A stretch of 64,000 nucleotides of DNA from Staphylococcus argensis (GTDB lineage Bacteria; Bacillota; Bacilli; Staphylococcales; Staphylococcaceae), in NCBI RefSeq assembly GCF_002902305.1, contig NZ_PPPX01000016.1, positions 163,421-227,420 of the forward strand, read 5' to 3'. Positions 27,412 through 36,991 of this stretch are shown here, piece by piece; position 1 is the stretch's first letter; each line of letters opens with the position of its first letter. The notes beneath the pieces were generated by a model, which ran no database searches, was not told where the DNA came from, and was given only the letters and a program-made list of their open reading frames with translations. A program made the position numbers and the translations under genes.

Positions 27412-28713
27412 ATGCAAAACAAACATATACATATTGGTATCTTACTATTCGGTTGTGGTCACCATCAGGCTGCTTGGCTCATGAAGGACTCATCTATCGA
27501 ACAAATCGGTTCAATTTCTTATTATCAACACCTTGCGCAACTTGCTGAAAAAGGCTATTTCGATGCAGTCTTCTTCGCTGACAACCAAGCATTCAATCCT
27601 AGTGACAATCGTTCGCTACCTGCATTCTGGTATGACCCACTCATCAATTTAACTGCAATTTCACAGGTTACCAAGCATGTAGGTCTTGTTTCAACGATTT
27701 CTAGCACGTTCAGTAATCCCTTTACCGTGGCACGTCAGCTCTTGAGTTTAGACCATATTACTGGAGGTCGCGTTGGATGGAATCTTGTTACCTCAATGAC
27801 CGATCAAGAAGCGCAAAATCATAGTATGAGTCAACTTCCGGAGAGAGAAACGCGTTATGCGAAAGCAGATGAATTTGCGAAAGTAATGAATCAACTCCTC
27901 ACTTCTTGGAATTCTGAGTCATTTTCACCTGATCGCAAAAACCAAGAAATTGTCGATAGTCAGAAAATCAATTCGTTCTCTCATCAAGGGAAACATTTTC
28001 AAATAAATGGACCATCCACTACACCGCAAAGTCCCCAAGGCAAGCCAGTCGCAATGCAAGCTGGAGCTTCTAAGCAAGGCATCGCATTAGCGGCGAAATA
28101 TGCAGATGCAGTGTACTCCGTTTCTTGGAACTTGGATCAAGCTAAGACCTATCGTCGCAAGCTAGATCAGGCCATCGCAGAGAGTCATAGACCTGATGCC
28201 AAAATCAAAGTCTTCCCAGGCCTCGTTACATACGTCGCACCTACACATGAAGAGGCTGTAGCTAAAAAAGCTGCATTAGACGACCAATTGCCTATCGATT
28301 CGGCATTGAAACAACTAAGTTTCTTCGTCCAACAAGATTGTTCTGATTGGGAATTAGACGCGCCTGTTCCAGATCTGCCATCAGTTGAAGAATTCAAAGG
28401 TCCCGTGGGTAGATACGAAACGGTCTTAGAAATCATTAAAGATACGCAACCCACAGTGCGCGAACTCTTAGGTTATCTCAGTGCAGGTGGCGGGCATCTT
28501 ACATTGATTGGTACACCTGAAGAAATTGTCGATACTATGGAAATGTGGGTTCATGAAGGCGTGGCCGACGGTTTCAACTTAATGCCACCCACACTTCCTG
28601 GCAGTTTAGAAGATTTCGTTGACCTTATCGTACCAGAAATGCAGAAACGTAATTTATACAGAAAATCATATTCTGATGAAACATTTAGAGAGATGTTGGG
28701 GGTGAACGAATAA
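27412..28713 (+). CDS. LLM-class flavin-dependent monooxygenase (NtaA/SnaA/DszA type)
   Basis: A 433-residue luciferase-like TIM-barrel monooxygenase using FMNH2. Family landmarks are YFDAVFFADNQ, FWYDPLINLTAISQVTKHVGLVSTISSTFSNPF (first 20 residues diagnostic), GGRVGWNLVTS, ERYxxADEF-like RYAKADEF, PVAMQAGASKQGIALAAKYADAVYSVS and FNLMPPTLPGSLEDFVDLIVPE. Known members oxidise NTA, thiophenes, alkanesulfonates or S-containing acids. The substrate here is unknown. ATG 27412 with GAAGGCGG upstream. Only 68 bp lie between the previous terminator and the start, and no clear promoter was found. Confidence 0.85.
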   Translation: MQNKHIHIGILLFGCGHHQAAWLMKDSSIEQIGSISYYQHLAQLAEKGYFDAVFFADNQAFNPSDNRSLPAFWYDPLINLTAISQVTKHVGLVSTISSTFSNPFTVARQLLSLDHITGGRVGWNLVTSMTDQEAQNHSMSQLPERETRYAKADEFAKVMNQLLTSWNSESFSPDRKNQEIVDSQKINSFSHQGKHFQINGPSTTPQSPQGKPVAMQAGASKQGIALAAKYADAVYSVSWNLDQAKTYRRKLDQAIAESHRPDAKIKVFPGLVTYVAPTHEEAVAKKAALDDQLPIDSALKQLSFFVQQDCSDWELDAPVPDLPSVEEFKGPVGRYETVLEIIKDTQPTVRELLGYLSAGGGHLTLIGTPEEIVDTMEMWVHEGVADGFNLMPPTLPGSLEDFVDLIVPEMQKRNLYRKSYSDETFREMLGVNE

Positions 28714-28827
28714 AGACAAATTTATGAAACTTTGAATATATATTCTAAACATGAAACAATTTTTAAAAGAGTTAATTTCTAGAAAACAATTCGAATTATG
28801 ATGAATTATTAAAAAGGATGCACACCT

Positions 28828-28911
28828 ATCCTAAAATTTTGCTTTATTGTATTCGCTGCGCTTATCGGCTATTTTATAGCACTTAATGCGAAGAAAAAGA
28901 AGAAAAATTAA
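28828..28911 (+). other. 27-residue membrane peptide frame lacking a normal start
   Basis: An open frame encodes one hydrophobic helix (LKFCFIVFAALIGYFIAL) followed by a Lys-rich tail, typical of small staphylococcal membrane peptides. AAAAAGGA sits 9 bp before ATC (28828), exactly where an ATG would be expected. No ATG, GTG or TTG is in frame after the upstream stop. Either AUC is used as start, or the start has mutated and this is a relic. Confidence 0.35.
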
Positions 28912-28940
28912 CTAATTAAAGCTTAAGAAAAGAACTACTG

Positions 28941-28982
28941 AACTCCAAAAGTTGAACGCTCAAAGCTTCAATTTTTGGAGTT
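28941..28982 (+). terminator. Terminator below the monooxygenase and small peptide
   Basis: AACTCCAAAA (28941-28950) pairs with TTTTGGAGTT (28973-28982), with an inner TTGAA/TTCAA stem. The T-run continues to 28986. Confidence 0.85.
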
Positions 28983-29018
28983 TTTTACTCCCATTAAATA
29001 AATCCACTATCCCTCCCC

Positions 29019-29071
29019 TTGATTTTCTTCGAATTTCTAGTACAATTTTAAATCGTAACTATTACGTTTTA
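29019..29071 (+). promoter_or_regulatory. Zur-regulated promoter of the zinc metallochaperone
   Basis: Promoter TTGATT (29019-29024), 16 bp, TACAAT (29041-29046). Immediately below it, at 29049-29071, is the imperfect palindrome TAAATCGTAAC-TATTACGTTTTA. It matches the Bacillus/Staphylococcus Zur box (AAATCGTAAT-N-ATTACGATTT) at nearly all positions. Zn-Zur would cover the transcription start. Confidence 0.85.
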
Positions 29072-29118
29072 TCGAACCGAATCAAAACTAAACTTTTACC
29101 TACTACGGAGGGAATAAT

Positions 29119-30318
29119 ATGTCGAAAATACCTGTTACAGTTCTGAGTGGTTATCTAGGCTCTGGAAAGACGACGTTATTGAACCATATTTTGAATAATC
29201 GTGATGGACGCAGAATTGCAGTAATTGTAAATGATATGAGTGAAGTCAATATCGATAAAGATCTCGTGGCGGATGGCGGTGGTATTTCTCGTACCGATGA
29301 GAAGCTGGTAGAGCTTTCCAACGGCTGTATTTGCTGTACTTTGCGCGACGATTTGCTTCAAGAAGTCGAGCGCCTCGTTCAGAAAGGCAACATCGATTAC
29401 ATAGTCATTGAATCTACAGGGATTTCGGAGCCTGTGCCGGTTGCTCAAACTTTCTCCTACGTGGATGAGGAGCTAGGCATTGACCTCACATCAATATGTA
29501 GGCTAGACACCATGATCACAGTCGTTGATGCGAACCGCTTCACACACGACATTCATTCTGAAGATTTGCTGACGGATCGTGGTCAAGGTGCTGACGCTAC
29601 AGATGAGCGCACGATTGCAGATTTGTTGATCGATCAGGTAGAATTTTGTGATGTGTTAGTTATTAATAAAATTGACCTCGTTACCCCTGAAGAATTAGAA
29701 AAACTTGAACGCGTATTGAAACAACTGCAACCTGAAGCTAAAATCATCAAAACGGTTAATGCTGAAGTTGAATTATCCGAAGTTCTGAACACGCAACGTT
29801 TCGATTTTGAGAAAGCAAGTAATTCTGCAGGTTGGATTAAAGAATTAACTGAAGGTGGACATGAAACACATACGCCAGAAACTGAAGAATATGGTATTTC
29901 TTCTTTCGTTTATTCAAGAAGACTCCCCTTCCATGCTGAAAGATTTCATAAATGGTTAGAACAGCTTGATGATACCATCGTTCGTTCTAAAGGCATCGTG
30001 TGGCTCGCCCAATATAATCATGTCGCTTGCCTATTATCTCAAGCCGGTTCTTCATGTAACATCCACCCCGTCACGTACTGGGTAGCAGGATTAGCACCAG
30101 AGAAACGGGAAGCTATCCTAGCGCAACGCCCAGACGTAGCTGAAGATTGGGACATCGAATACGGTGATCGCAAGACGCAATTTGTCATTATCGGTCAAAA
30201 TCTCGATGCTAAACAAATTGAACAGGAACTCGATACTTGCTTAGTGAATAGTGATGAGCTCGAAGCTGATTGGACTGCGCTTTCTGATCCATATGGCTGG
30301 GTAATCTCTGAAGCTTAG
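29119..30318 (+). CDS. COG0523 GTPase, zinc metallochaperone (ZigA/YciC-like)
   Basis: A 399-residue G3E GTPase. P-loop [11 protein letters not shown] at the N-terminus, zinc-binding CxCC motif [11 protein letters not shown], Walker B-like [17 protein letters not shown], NKxD in VINKIDLV, and a C-terminal CobW-C domain with [11 protein letters not shown]0523 members deliver zinc to client enzymes under zinc starvation. The strong Zur box fits that role. ATG 29119 with GGAGGG. Single-gene unit closed by a terminator. Confidence 0.9.
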   Translation: MSKIPVTVLSGYLGSGKTTLLNHILNNRDGRRIAVIVNDMSEVNIDKDLVADGGGISRTDEKLVELSNGCICCTLRDDLLQEVERLVQKGNIDYIVIESTGISEPVPVAQTFSYVDEELGIDLTSICRLDTMITVVDANRFTHDIHSEDLLTDRGQGADATDERTIADLLIDQVEFCDVLVINKIDLVTPEELEKLERVLKQLQPEAKIIKTVNAEVELSEVLNTQRFDFEKASNSAGWIKELTEGGHETHTPETEEYGISSFVYSRRLPFHAERFHKWLEQLDDTIVRSKGIVWLAQYNHVACLLSQAGSSCNIHPVTYWVAGLAPEKREAILAQRPDVAEDWDIEYGDRKTQFVIIGQNLDAKQIEQELDTCLVNSDELEADWTALSDPYGWVISEA

Positions 30319-30326
30319 ACGAGCAA

Positions 30327-30354
30327 AAAAGACCTGCGTCCAACGCAGGCCTTT
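30327..30354 (+). terminator. Terminator of the zinc metallochaperone gene
   Basis: CCTGCGT (30333-30339) pairs with ACGCAGG (30343-30349) with a 3-nt loop. It is flanked by A- and T-rich tracts. Confidence 0.85.
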
Positions 30355-30417
30355 CTATCATAATAATGGTTAGCTAAAATTCACTTTATGTCATCACTGA
30401 TGGCACAGATTTTCATT

Positions 30418-32154
30418 TTAAAATTGGCGCAGAAACTCACTTTCTGTCATGAATTGAGGTTGAGCTATTTTTGAAAAATGGTTAGCCGAGTCTTGATTCT
30501 CAGTAATAATATAATCTATCTTGCTCAAATTCATTTTATTCAAAATCGACTTACTTTGAACTTGAGATAAGTGAGCGCTAAGCCATACCGCAGTCTTACC
30601 TCTATCTTTTACAGCTGGAAGCAACGTCGAGCTTTCAGAAGCTACATAAGTAACCAAATAATCTATAGCTATATCTCCAAATATACGTGTTTGTTCTTCA
30701 TTATTTAGACGTCGCATCTTATTTTTCATAACTTTTTTCAACTGTGATTTCTTCATAACTAAACGATCTAAGAAATTACCATTCATATTTCCTAAAGTTG
30801 GATAGAACGTCACGTTGTCCGGCATACTCATCAATTGCGGGAATTGTTCAACAGAAATCGTTTCTCTATCGAAATAAAGTATAAATTGGGCACTCGCACT
30901 TTCCAACAACTGCATTTTGCCCAGTACTTCCTCAACGTTATTGGAATCTAAATGTATGGCAATATTTGGTTTTTTGTCCTCAAGACGATAACTTTTGATA
31001 TTTTTTGTAGTACTACCATCTATCATTAATTGCGCAATTTCTTTCGCACCTTCTCGATTATCGTAAGGAACCATTTTCTCCTTAATGTCAGTGTAATGCA
31101 CCTCAGAATCTATATTTCTGATCGCTTCTGCTAACTCTGATAACGAATAAGCTGTAGTGAATGGATAGTCTGATGGAGACTGATATAACCCGCGCTCACG
31201 TTGATATTCCGCTAGGTCATACAAATATAGAATAATAGGCTTATCCATATTCAAATAATCAAACATCACTGAAGAATAGTCAGTAATTAAGCCATCTGTA
31301 GCAGTGAGAAACTCATAAATTTCATACGTATCCGGCACAAATTTAATATTACTGTAATTCATTTTTAGCTGACGCTTAACGAGATGATGCAATTTCACAT
31401 ATAGCACTGTATCTGCATCTAAATGTTGATTTAAGTACAACAACATCGTTTCCAACTGACGCGCATCACTCACATCACCAATTTGTCCACGCCACGTAGG
31501 CATGTAGCACAGCACTTTCTTATCCTCTATATCAAGGTCGCGACGTATACTTTCACGCAGCTGCTTTTCGTAAAAGACACTATTTCGTGGCATTGGTCCG
31601 ACAATCATGTCACCGTTATACACGTGATTAAGATTATAGGCGCCAGCCATAATTTCTTTCGAGTAGTCGTTGCTGACGATAACCTGATCTGCCATGTAAA
31701 AGTTCCGTTGCACATTCGCCAAATCAAAAATATGAGCCGTATCTTTGCCCATTTTCTTTAAAGGCGTTCCATGCCAAATAATGAAATATTGTTGCCCCTC
31801 TCTTTTATTAAAAAATGGATAAAACGTCGTGTCATTAATGAGATATTGGGCAGTTGCTAGTAATTCGAAATATTGTAAGGACATATGCTTCACAATCTTA
31901 AAATGAGACAGTCCTCTTTTTTTCAAAAACTGTGCATCTTCTTCTGGATTTTGTGAAACCACAAATACCTTACTATTGCGAAGGATATCTTGAATTTCTG
32001 GAATTAAATAATATATCTGTCCTGTAACAGCACCCCCGTGCATCGATTCTAGGAGTACATAATCTTTCTTAATTCGTTTATGCCGACGCATATTGACATA
32101 TTTATATAAACCTCGATTATTACGATAATTGGTAATCTTGCTTTTAATACTCAA
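30418..32154 (-). CDS. CDP-glycerol glycerophosphotransferase (TagB/TagF/TarF-like)
   Basis: A 578-residue membrane-associated teichoic-acid-type transferase moving glycerol- or ribitol-phosphate units from a CDP donor. The conserved block runs from YFIIWHGTPLKKMGKD through CYMPTWRG, YVKLHH, FVPDTYEIYEFL and LITDYSSVMFDYL to PIILYLYDL. The C-terminal 180 residues are unlike the catalytic core and not recognised. TTG 32154 is the likely start, 8 bp below AAAGGAG. It stands alone, divergent from the MSCRAMM gene, so it may decorate wall polymer rather than belong to the core tar cluster. Confidence 0.85.
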   Translation of the reverse strand: MSIKSKITNYRNNRGLYKYVNMRRHKRIKKDYVLLESMHGGAVTGQIYYLIPEIQDILRNSKVFVVSQNPEEDAQFLKKRGLSHFKIVKHMSLQYFELLATAQYLINDTTFYPFFNKREGQQYFIIWHGTPLKKMGKDTAHIFDLANVQRNFYMADQVIVSNDYSKEIMAGAYNLNHVYNGDMIVGPMPRNSVFYEKQLRESIRRDLDIEDKKVLCYMPTWRGQIGDVSDARQLETMLLYLNQHLDADTVLYVKLHHLVKRQLKMNYSNIKFVPDTYEIYEFLTATDGLITDYSSVMFDYLNMDKPIILYLYDLAEYQRERGLYQSPSDYPFTTAYSLSELAEAIRNIDSEVHYTDIKEKMVPYDNREGAKEIAQLMIDGSTTKNIKSYRLEDKKPNIAIHLDSNNVEEVLGKMQLLESASAQFILYFDRETISVEQFPQLMSMPDNVTFYPTLGNMNGNFLDRLVMKKSQLKKVMKNKMRRLNNEEQTRIFGDIAIDYLVTYVASESSTLLPAVKDRGKTAVWLSAHLSQVQSKSILNKMNLSKIDYIITENQDSANHFSKIAQPQFMTESEFLRQF

Positions 32155-32348
32155 AGTGAGACTCCTTTAAACTTTCTAGATTTGTAGTACATTATATCAA
32201 ATAATATGAGGTCTATCGCAGTGAGATAGTTATAGTGATGAAACGCTATTTTCGAAAAATTGAGTGAGACACATACCAAAAAGTACATTATAGTTATTGT
32301 AATTTCAGAAGAAAAAATGAGGAAAGTTTGTTAAAAATCTATAAAGAC

Positions 32349-32389
32349 GGAATGAGACGGCAAAACGCTAACGCTTTACGTCCCACTCC
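32349..32389 (-). repeat. Large intergenic hairpin of the GGAGTGGGAC type
   Basis: On the minus strand GGAGTGGGACG pairs fully (two G-U pairs) with CGTCTCATTCC around a 19-nt loop containing AGCGTTAGCGTT. On the plus strand two pairs become A-C mismatches, so the minus strand is the functional one if it acts as RNA. It resembles the dispersed GTGGGAC palindromes common between staphylococcal genes. It sits between divergent genes, where a terminator is not expected. Confidence 0.55.
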
Positions 32390-32483
32390 TTGGGGATAGT
32401 TAATTAAACACCAAACTACACTAAGTAGCTTGTAACTATATTATATTTATATCCATTGTATATGTAAAGATAAGCATTTTAAT

Positions 32484-32499
32484 TTAAGTTACGCTTAAC
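32484..32499 (+). promoter_or_regulatory. Possible SaeR site upstream of the MSCRAMM gene
   Basis: TTAAGTTACGCTTAAC is the reverse of GTTAA-N6-GTTAA with one mismatch (G instead of C in the left half). It lies 213 bp above the adhesin start. Adhesins are common Sae targets, but a single imperfect site in AT-rich DNA is weak evidence. Confidence 0.3.
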
Positions 32500-32711
32500 T
32501 AAGTTATGCACACATTAGAAAAAGTCTATTATTTATCGTTAGTCCAATATGTATTCGGGTAAAACTTAAAAAGGTCACTACATTTATAACAATACTGTGA
32601 TTTACAAATGTAATTAAAATTGATTTTACAATCATTCATTTGGAAATCATATTATCTATAGTGGCCGCACATCTAGGGTGGTACATAATATTTAAGAAAG
32701 GGGCTTTGATT

Positions 32712-35700
32712 ATGAGAAAAAACTCATCACAATTTATGAATAAAAAGCATAACTATTCCATACGTAAATTCACATTTGGAACAGCAAGCATCGTTGTAGG
32801 CGCAACGTTATTCTTTGGTGCAGGACAAGCGCATGCCGCAGAAAAAGGACAGCAGTCTGACGATACAACTGCGACAACAGAACAAGCATCACAAGATAAC
32901 GAAAATCAAGATTCTGAAGATACTACAAATAGCGCAGATCAAGGTAATCAAACAGAACAAGACGCTTCAGATCAAACTTCTCAAGAATCCCCTGACGCAT
33001 CAGAAACAGAAAGTCCAAATGCGCAAAATACAAATTCTGACGAGACTCAAAGTGAAGACACTCATGACAATCAAGATGCTGAAGCGCAAAGTGAAGACAA
33101 TACGCAGCATAATGAAACACAAAATGAAGACAACAATCAAACATCTGACAACGCACAAGCCACTGACGCTTCTACAACTTCAGACGACAAAACTCCTTCT
33201 AACCAATCATCAAATCAAAATAATACAGACAATGACAAAGCAGCACAAGAACAACCACAACAAGCTGAAGACAACCAAAACTCAGGAAACAAATCTTCTA
33301 ATTCTGAACAAACTTCTAACAATAAAGCAGCGGACACTAACGATTCTGCTAACTCAAATGCAGGAAACAATAATGACCAAAATGCAAATTCTGACTCATC
33401 TCAACCACAATCCGCTAATGACACAACATCTACAAACTCAAACATGAAACAATCTACTTCAAAAAATGACGAAAACAATTCAAATTCTACTCACAATAAA
33501 GCTGACTCATCAGCTCAACAAGCACCACAATCCTCTCACGAACAGTCACCTAAACAAACGAAAGATACCTTCGCTTCATCATCTCAAGACACAAATCAAT
33601 TTACACAAGACTCAAACTCACAACAAACTTCAAAAGACGATGACGACGCTCAATCATCTCTAGACTCAGGTTTTTCTATGCCAGAAGCAAATGACGTCGC
33701 AAATTCTAAAGAAAACACTACAAAGACCAAACAGGCAACCGAATGTCAGAATCTGATCTGAACGAAATCGCGGAGAACTCCAACATTGATTTCGATAAAG
33801 ACGACCAAGCCACAATCCAACAGAAATTTTTAAAAAGCGCAGCAAAAGACTACTCAGATAAGAAAAATGCGACAACATTGTTTGCCACACCAGCAAGTAC
33901 AACATCTGCGTCAACTCAAAACGAATCTACAAGCTTTAGAGATGCCGAATCAACTACAGAAGAAGCTGGAAATAGTGACGGTTCTGACGTAAGTGATAAC
34001 GTGCACTTCTCAAATCTCAACCTTTCTGGCGTGAACCCTAACAATCCTGACAATAAAGATACTGTAGAAATCGGTAACAACGGTTATCTCAGATTCAAAG
34101 GTAATTACAAGCTCGACAATAATGTGAAATCTGGCGACTACTTCTACGTAGATTACGGCGATTACGTACGCCCTACTGGTTTGGAAGACCCTATCGTTCC
34201 TGAAGATTTGAAATCTTATAATGACAATGGTTCACAAACTGTCGCAACTGCGAAATACGATCCAGATAACAATAAAGTGAAGTACACTTTCACAGATTTC
34301 GTTGATCAACATAAAGATGTGAAAGGTAGCTTTGACTTCGTTGCTTATCCAAATCGTAGAAATGCGACGGATTCTTTCAAAGATTATCCAATCGACATCG
34401 ATGTGGCTGGTGAAAAATATTCTACAAATCTTCAATTTGATTACGTACATCAATCCGATTATGTATCTTCATTCTGGGATTCACGTAGTCAAGATCATAA
34501 GCATCAATCACGCACAACATATCTCAACGAAGGTTATCATCCAATGAATCATTCTATCGTAACCATCTCTACACAAGGTTCTAACCTTAGTAACCTTCAA
34601 ATTTATAAACCTTCATCAAAAGATCAAATGGTAGACAGTTATGTGCCTAATTATGAAGATTTAGAAGATGTTACAGATCAATACGATATTCAATATAATG
34701 ACGATGGTACTGAAGCAACTATTGATTTCGGTTACGATCTCGATGGACAAGGCTTTATCATCAATACGAAGAGTGATGCTTACGAAGATGCGGACAATAT
34801 TACTGAAACAACAGCTATTGAGAATCAGTTAGGTAACGGCTTATCAGACTTTTACGATTATCACAACTACCTCAGTCGTTTCATGCAAGGTTCAGGTGCT
34901 GAGCCAGATGTGCCAACGAACCCTGATCAACCGGGTGAGCCGACTAACCCAGGTACACCGACAGATCCGAACCCAGGGGAACCTACGAACCCTGGCACGC
35001 CGACAGATCCAACACAACCAGTGAATCCAGGTGAGCCTACTAACCCTGGCACACCAACTGATCCAACGCAACCAGTTAACCCTGGTGAACCTACGAACCC
35101 AGGTACACCAACTGATCCAACGCAACCAGTTAACCCTGGTGAACCGACTAATCCAGGCGAACCAACAAATCCTGGCACACCAACAGATCCAACACAACCT
35201 GGTCAACCAACAGATCCTGGCACACCAGTAAATCCTAACAATCCTAACGAACCGGTTAACCCAAATAACCCTAACAATCCAGAGAATCCACAGAATCCTA
35301 ATAATCCAACAAATCCAAACACCCCTCAGAATCCGCAAAATCCTAACAATCCAAATCAACCTACACCAGGAACACCTACGACACCTGAAACAACACATGG
35401 CACTCCTGGTACGCCAACGAATCCTAACAGCCCAGAGTCACCAAACAATCCAAACACGCCTAACACACCAACAGTTAATCCAGTGACGCATCACGATAAT
35501 GGCGTGACAGGTCAGCACGGTACGCCGGGCAACACAATCACGGTCACTTACTCGGACGGTACGACAACTCATGCGACTGTGAACCCAGATGGCACTTGGA
35601 ACGCGCCAACGCCAGAGCATGTAAACTTGAAATCAGGCGACACTATCACAGTGGTTGAGCAAGACGCTCAAGGTCATACGACGCAAGTGACAGAAGTTGC

Positions 35701-35854
35701 AGTAGATCAGACGCAACAGCCAGTTCGTGGTACTGCGCAAGGCCTTCCTGAGTCTGGTCAGCACGAGTCCAATAACGCTAGTATCTCAATCATGGCTGCG
35801 CTCGGTGGTATTCTCGCTTTCTTCGGTCTCCGTCGTCGCAAAGCAGATAAGTAA
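32712..35854 (+). pseudogene. MSCRAMM fibrinogen-binding-type surface protein, frameshifted
   Basis: Cell-wall adhesin. ATG 32712 (after GGGG) opens a YSIRK signal peptide with GTASIVVGATLFFG and a cleavage region AHAAE. An N1-like Ser/Asp/Gln/Asn-rich region follows to about 33740. An N2-N3-like ligand-binding region (about 33990-34900) has the MSCRAMM signature KYTFTDFVDQHKDVKG. Then comes a Pro-rich stalk with GEPTNPGTPTDPTQPVNP repeats and NNPNNP runs (34900-35460), one Ig-like domain, a sorting signal LPESG, a hydrophobic segment and a RRRK tail. The N-terminal frame stops at 33761, and the rest is in the -1 frame (open from before 33743). One extra base around 33690-33743 (for example GAAATG for GAATG) restores a protein of about 1,047 residues. 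The interruption could be a real null, phase variation or a base-calling error. Confidence 0.85.
34915..35460 (+). repeat. Proline-rich stalk repeats in the MSCRAMM gene
   Basis: Coding tandem repeat of about 54 bp (G-E-P-T-N-P-G-T-P-T-D-P-T-Q-P-V-N-P), four to five copies including shorter variants. It then passes into N-P-N-N-P and N-P-x-x-P runs. It serves as a wall-spanning stalk. Copy number is likely to vary among strains by slippage. Confidence 0.85.
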
Positions 35855-35887
35855 TTTCTGAGTAAAATGATTTGAGGTATTAAAATT

Positions 35888-35912
35888 GAGGTTAAGCATC
35901 GTGCTTAACCTC
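35888..35912 (+). terminator. Terminator of the MSCRAMM gene
   Basis: GAGGTTAAGC pairs with GCTTAACCTC around a 5-nt loop, followed by TTTTTT. Confidence 0.9.
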
Positions 35913-36165
35913 TTTTTTAGCGTTTAGTATGAATTTATGTAAAAACTGCGTGTGATCTTTCTCATTGTTCTACAGTTATGGATAAAATGTTTCTCATTAA
36001 TTTAGTTATTTCCCGCGCAATAATTGAGAAGCAGAAATTGAATTTTGATCATTCATATTCTGTGCTTAAACCGCTTCAATTCTTGTGATTATGTCATTGT
36101 AATATTGTTACTGAGACACATTACACCGTCGTTTCGCACTCACTTACTGCCTCTTCAATCCACTA

Positions 36166-36507
36166 CTAACTCCGTCGCAATTTTACTACTAAATAATGAA
36201 TTAACACTCCAATTAAAAACATTGGAACAATCATCCACCCTCCTATTCCAATGACTTGTGCTAACTTTCCGAATAAGAAAATAACAATTAAATACGGTAT
36301 ACAAACGACAAAAGTCGCAATTAAAATCCCAATGCAGCCTGTTTCTTCTACTCCAAAGTGCGCTTCAGCCCAATCTCTCGTTACTACATAAAAACTCATG
36401 ACCAATCGAAATGGCCAATAAAAACATATAAAAGACCCCATTATTAAAATGCAAAGTAGCTCAAACGAGAAAATCACAAAATCTTTAATAACCTCAAATG
36501 TTTCCAC
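36166..36507 (-). CDS. Small membrane protein of unknown function
   Basis: A 113-residue protein with three hydrophobic segments (about 10-35, 60-80, 85-105). GTG start at 36507 with GGGGTG about 6 bp upstream. A charged mid-loop VTRDWAEAHFGVEETG separates the first two helices. I do not recognise the family. It stands between the MSCRAMM terminator and the PSM gene, with no operon partner. The flanking 35913-36165 and 36508-36728 stretches show no gene. Confidence 0.6.
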   Translation of the reverse strand: METFEVIKDFVIFSFELLCILIMGSFICFYWPFRLVMSFYVVTRDWAEAHFGVEETGCIGILIATFVVCIPYLIVIFLFGKLAQVIGIGGWMIVPMFLIGVLIHYLVVKLRRS

Positions 36508-36728
36508 AACTCACACCCCAGTTTATCTCTTTCTATATAAAGTTTAGGCACATTCATACGAAAACGCTGCACCTACCATTTTCAATAAAAATCATTCCAA
36601 CCTTATTATTTATCTATATTATATCGCAACTTCCTATTAAAGTGTGGACTACAATAAGTAAACTTTCACCTCGGGAACCCAAGAACATTTTAAACAACTA
36701 ACCTGCCCCTGCTTCCCACACAAAAAAA

Positions 36729-36753
36729 CGACCACACAAAGAATGTGTAGCCG
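36729..36753 (-). terminator. Terminator of the PSM gene
   Basis: On the minus strand CGGCTACACA pairs with TGTGTGGTCG (10 bp with G-U pairs), followed by TTTTTTT. Confidence 0.8.
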
Positions 36754-36796
36754 CCGTGTTGGGTGTGTTTATAGTGAGTGTATCGATTCTGCTAAG

Positions 36797-36949
36797 TTAT
36801 CCGACAAACATGTGCACGATATCTTCGATGATACCGCCAGCGTTAGTGACAATATTGATCACGCCCTTAGCGATTCCAGCGCCATCAGCATTCTCAGACG
36901 CTGTAACAATATTAACAACCGCTTCACCAATGTTATTAAGGTGTTCCAT
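36797..36949 (-). CDS. Beta-class phenol-soluble modulin / haemolysin-like peptide
   Basis: A 50-residue secreted amphipathic peptide starting MEHLNNIGEAVVNIV. It has the centre ASENADGAGIAKGVINIV, a Gly-Gly turn and a hydrophobic end MFVG. Length, the (D)-G-x-x-(I/L)-(G/A)-x-x-(I/V) centre and the absence of a signal peptide match the staphylococcal beta-PSM / SLUSH / gonococcal-growth-inhibitor family, whose members are exported by the Pmt ABC system and act as surfactants and weak cytolysins. ATG 36949 follows GAGGGGGTG at ideal distance, so the in-frame ATGs upstream are not used. A single copy is seen here, whereas beta-PSMs usually come in tandem. A strong palindrome precedes it. Confidence 0.82.
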   Translation of the reverse strand: MEHLNNIGEAVVNIVTASENADGAGIAKGVINIVTNAGGIIEDIVHMFVG

Positions 36950-36991
36950 GAAATTCACCCCCTCTTCCATAATTAACCATCCGGATAATTC

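Larger units (their letters stand above)
32155..32711. other. Divergent intergenic region, 557 bp
   Basis: Holds the starts of the transferase and MSCRAMM transcripts. Two notable elements are listed separately: a large hairpin at 32349-32389 and a SaeR-like site at 32484-32499. No small gene is convincing. Confidence 0.6.

Noticed and set aside
34892..35398. Frames within the proline-rich stalk of the MSCRAMM gene on the opposite strand
   Set aside because: Shadows of the N-P-G-T-P repeats; Trp/Arg/Cys-rich composition not like a real protein.
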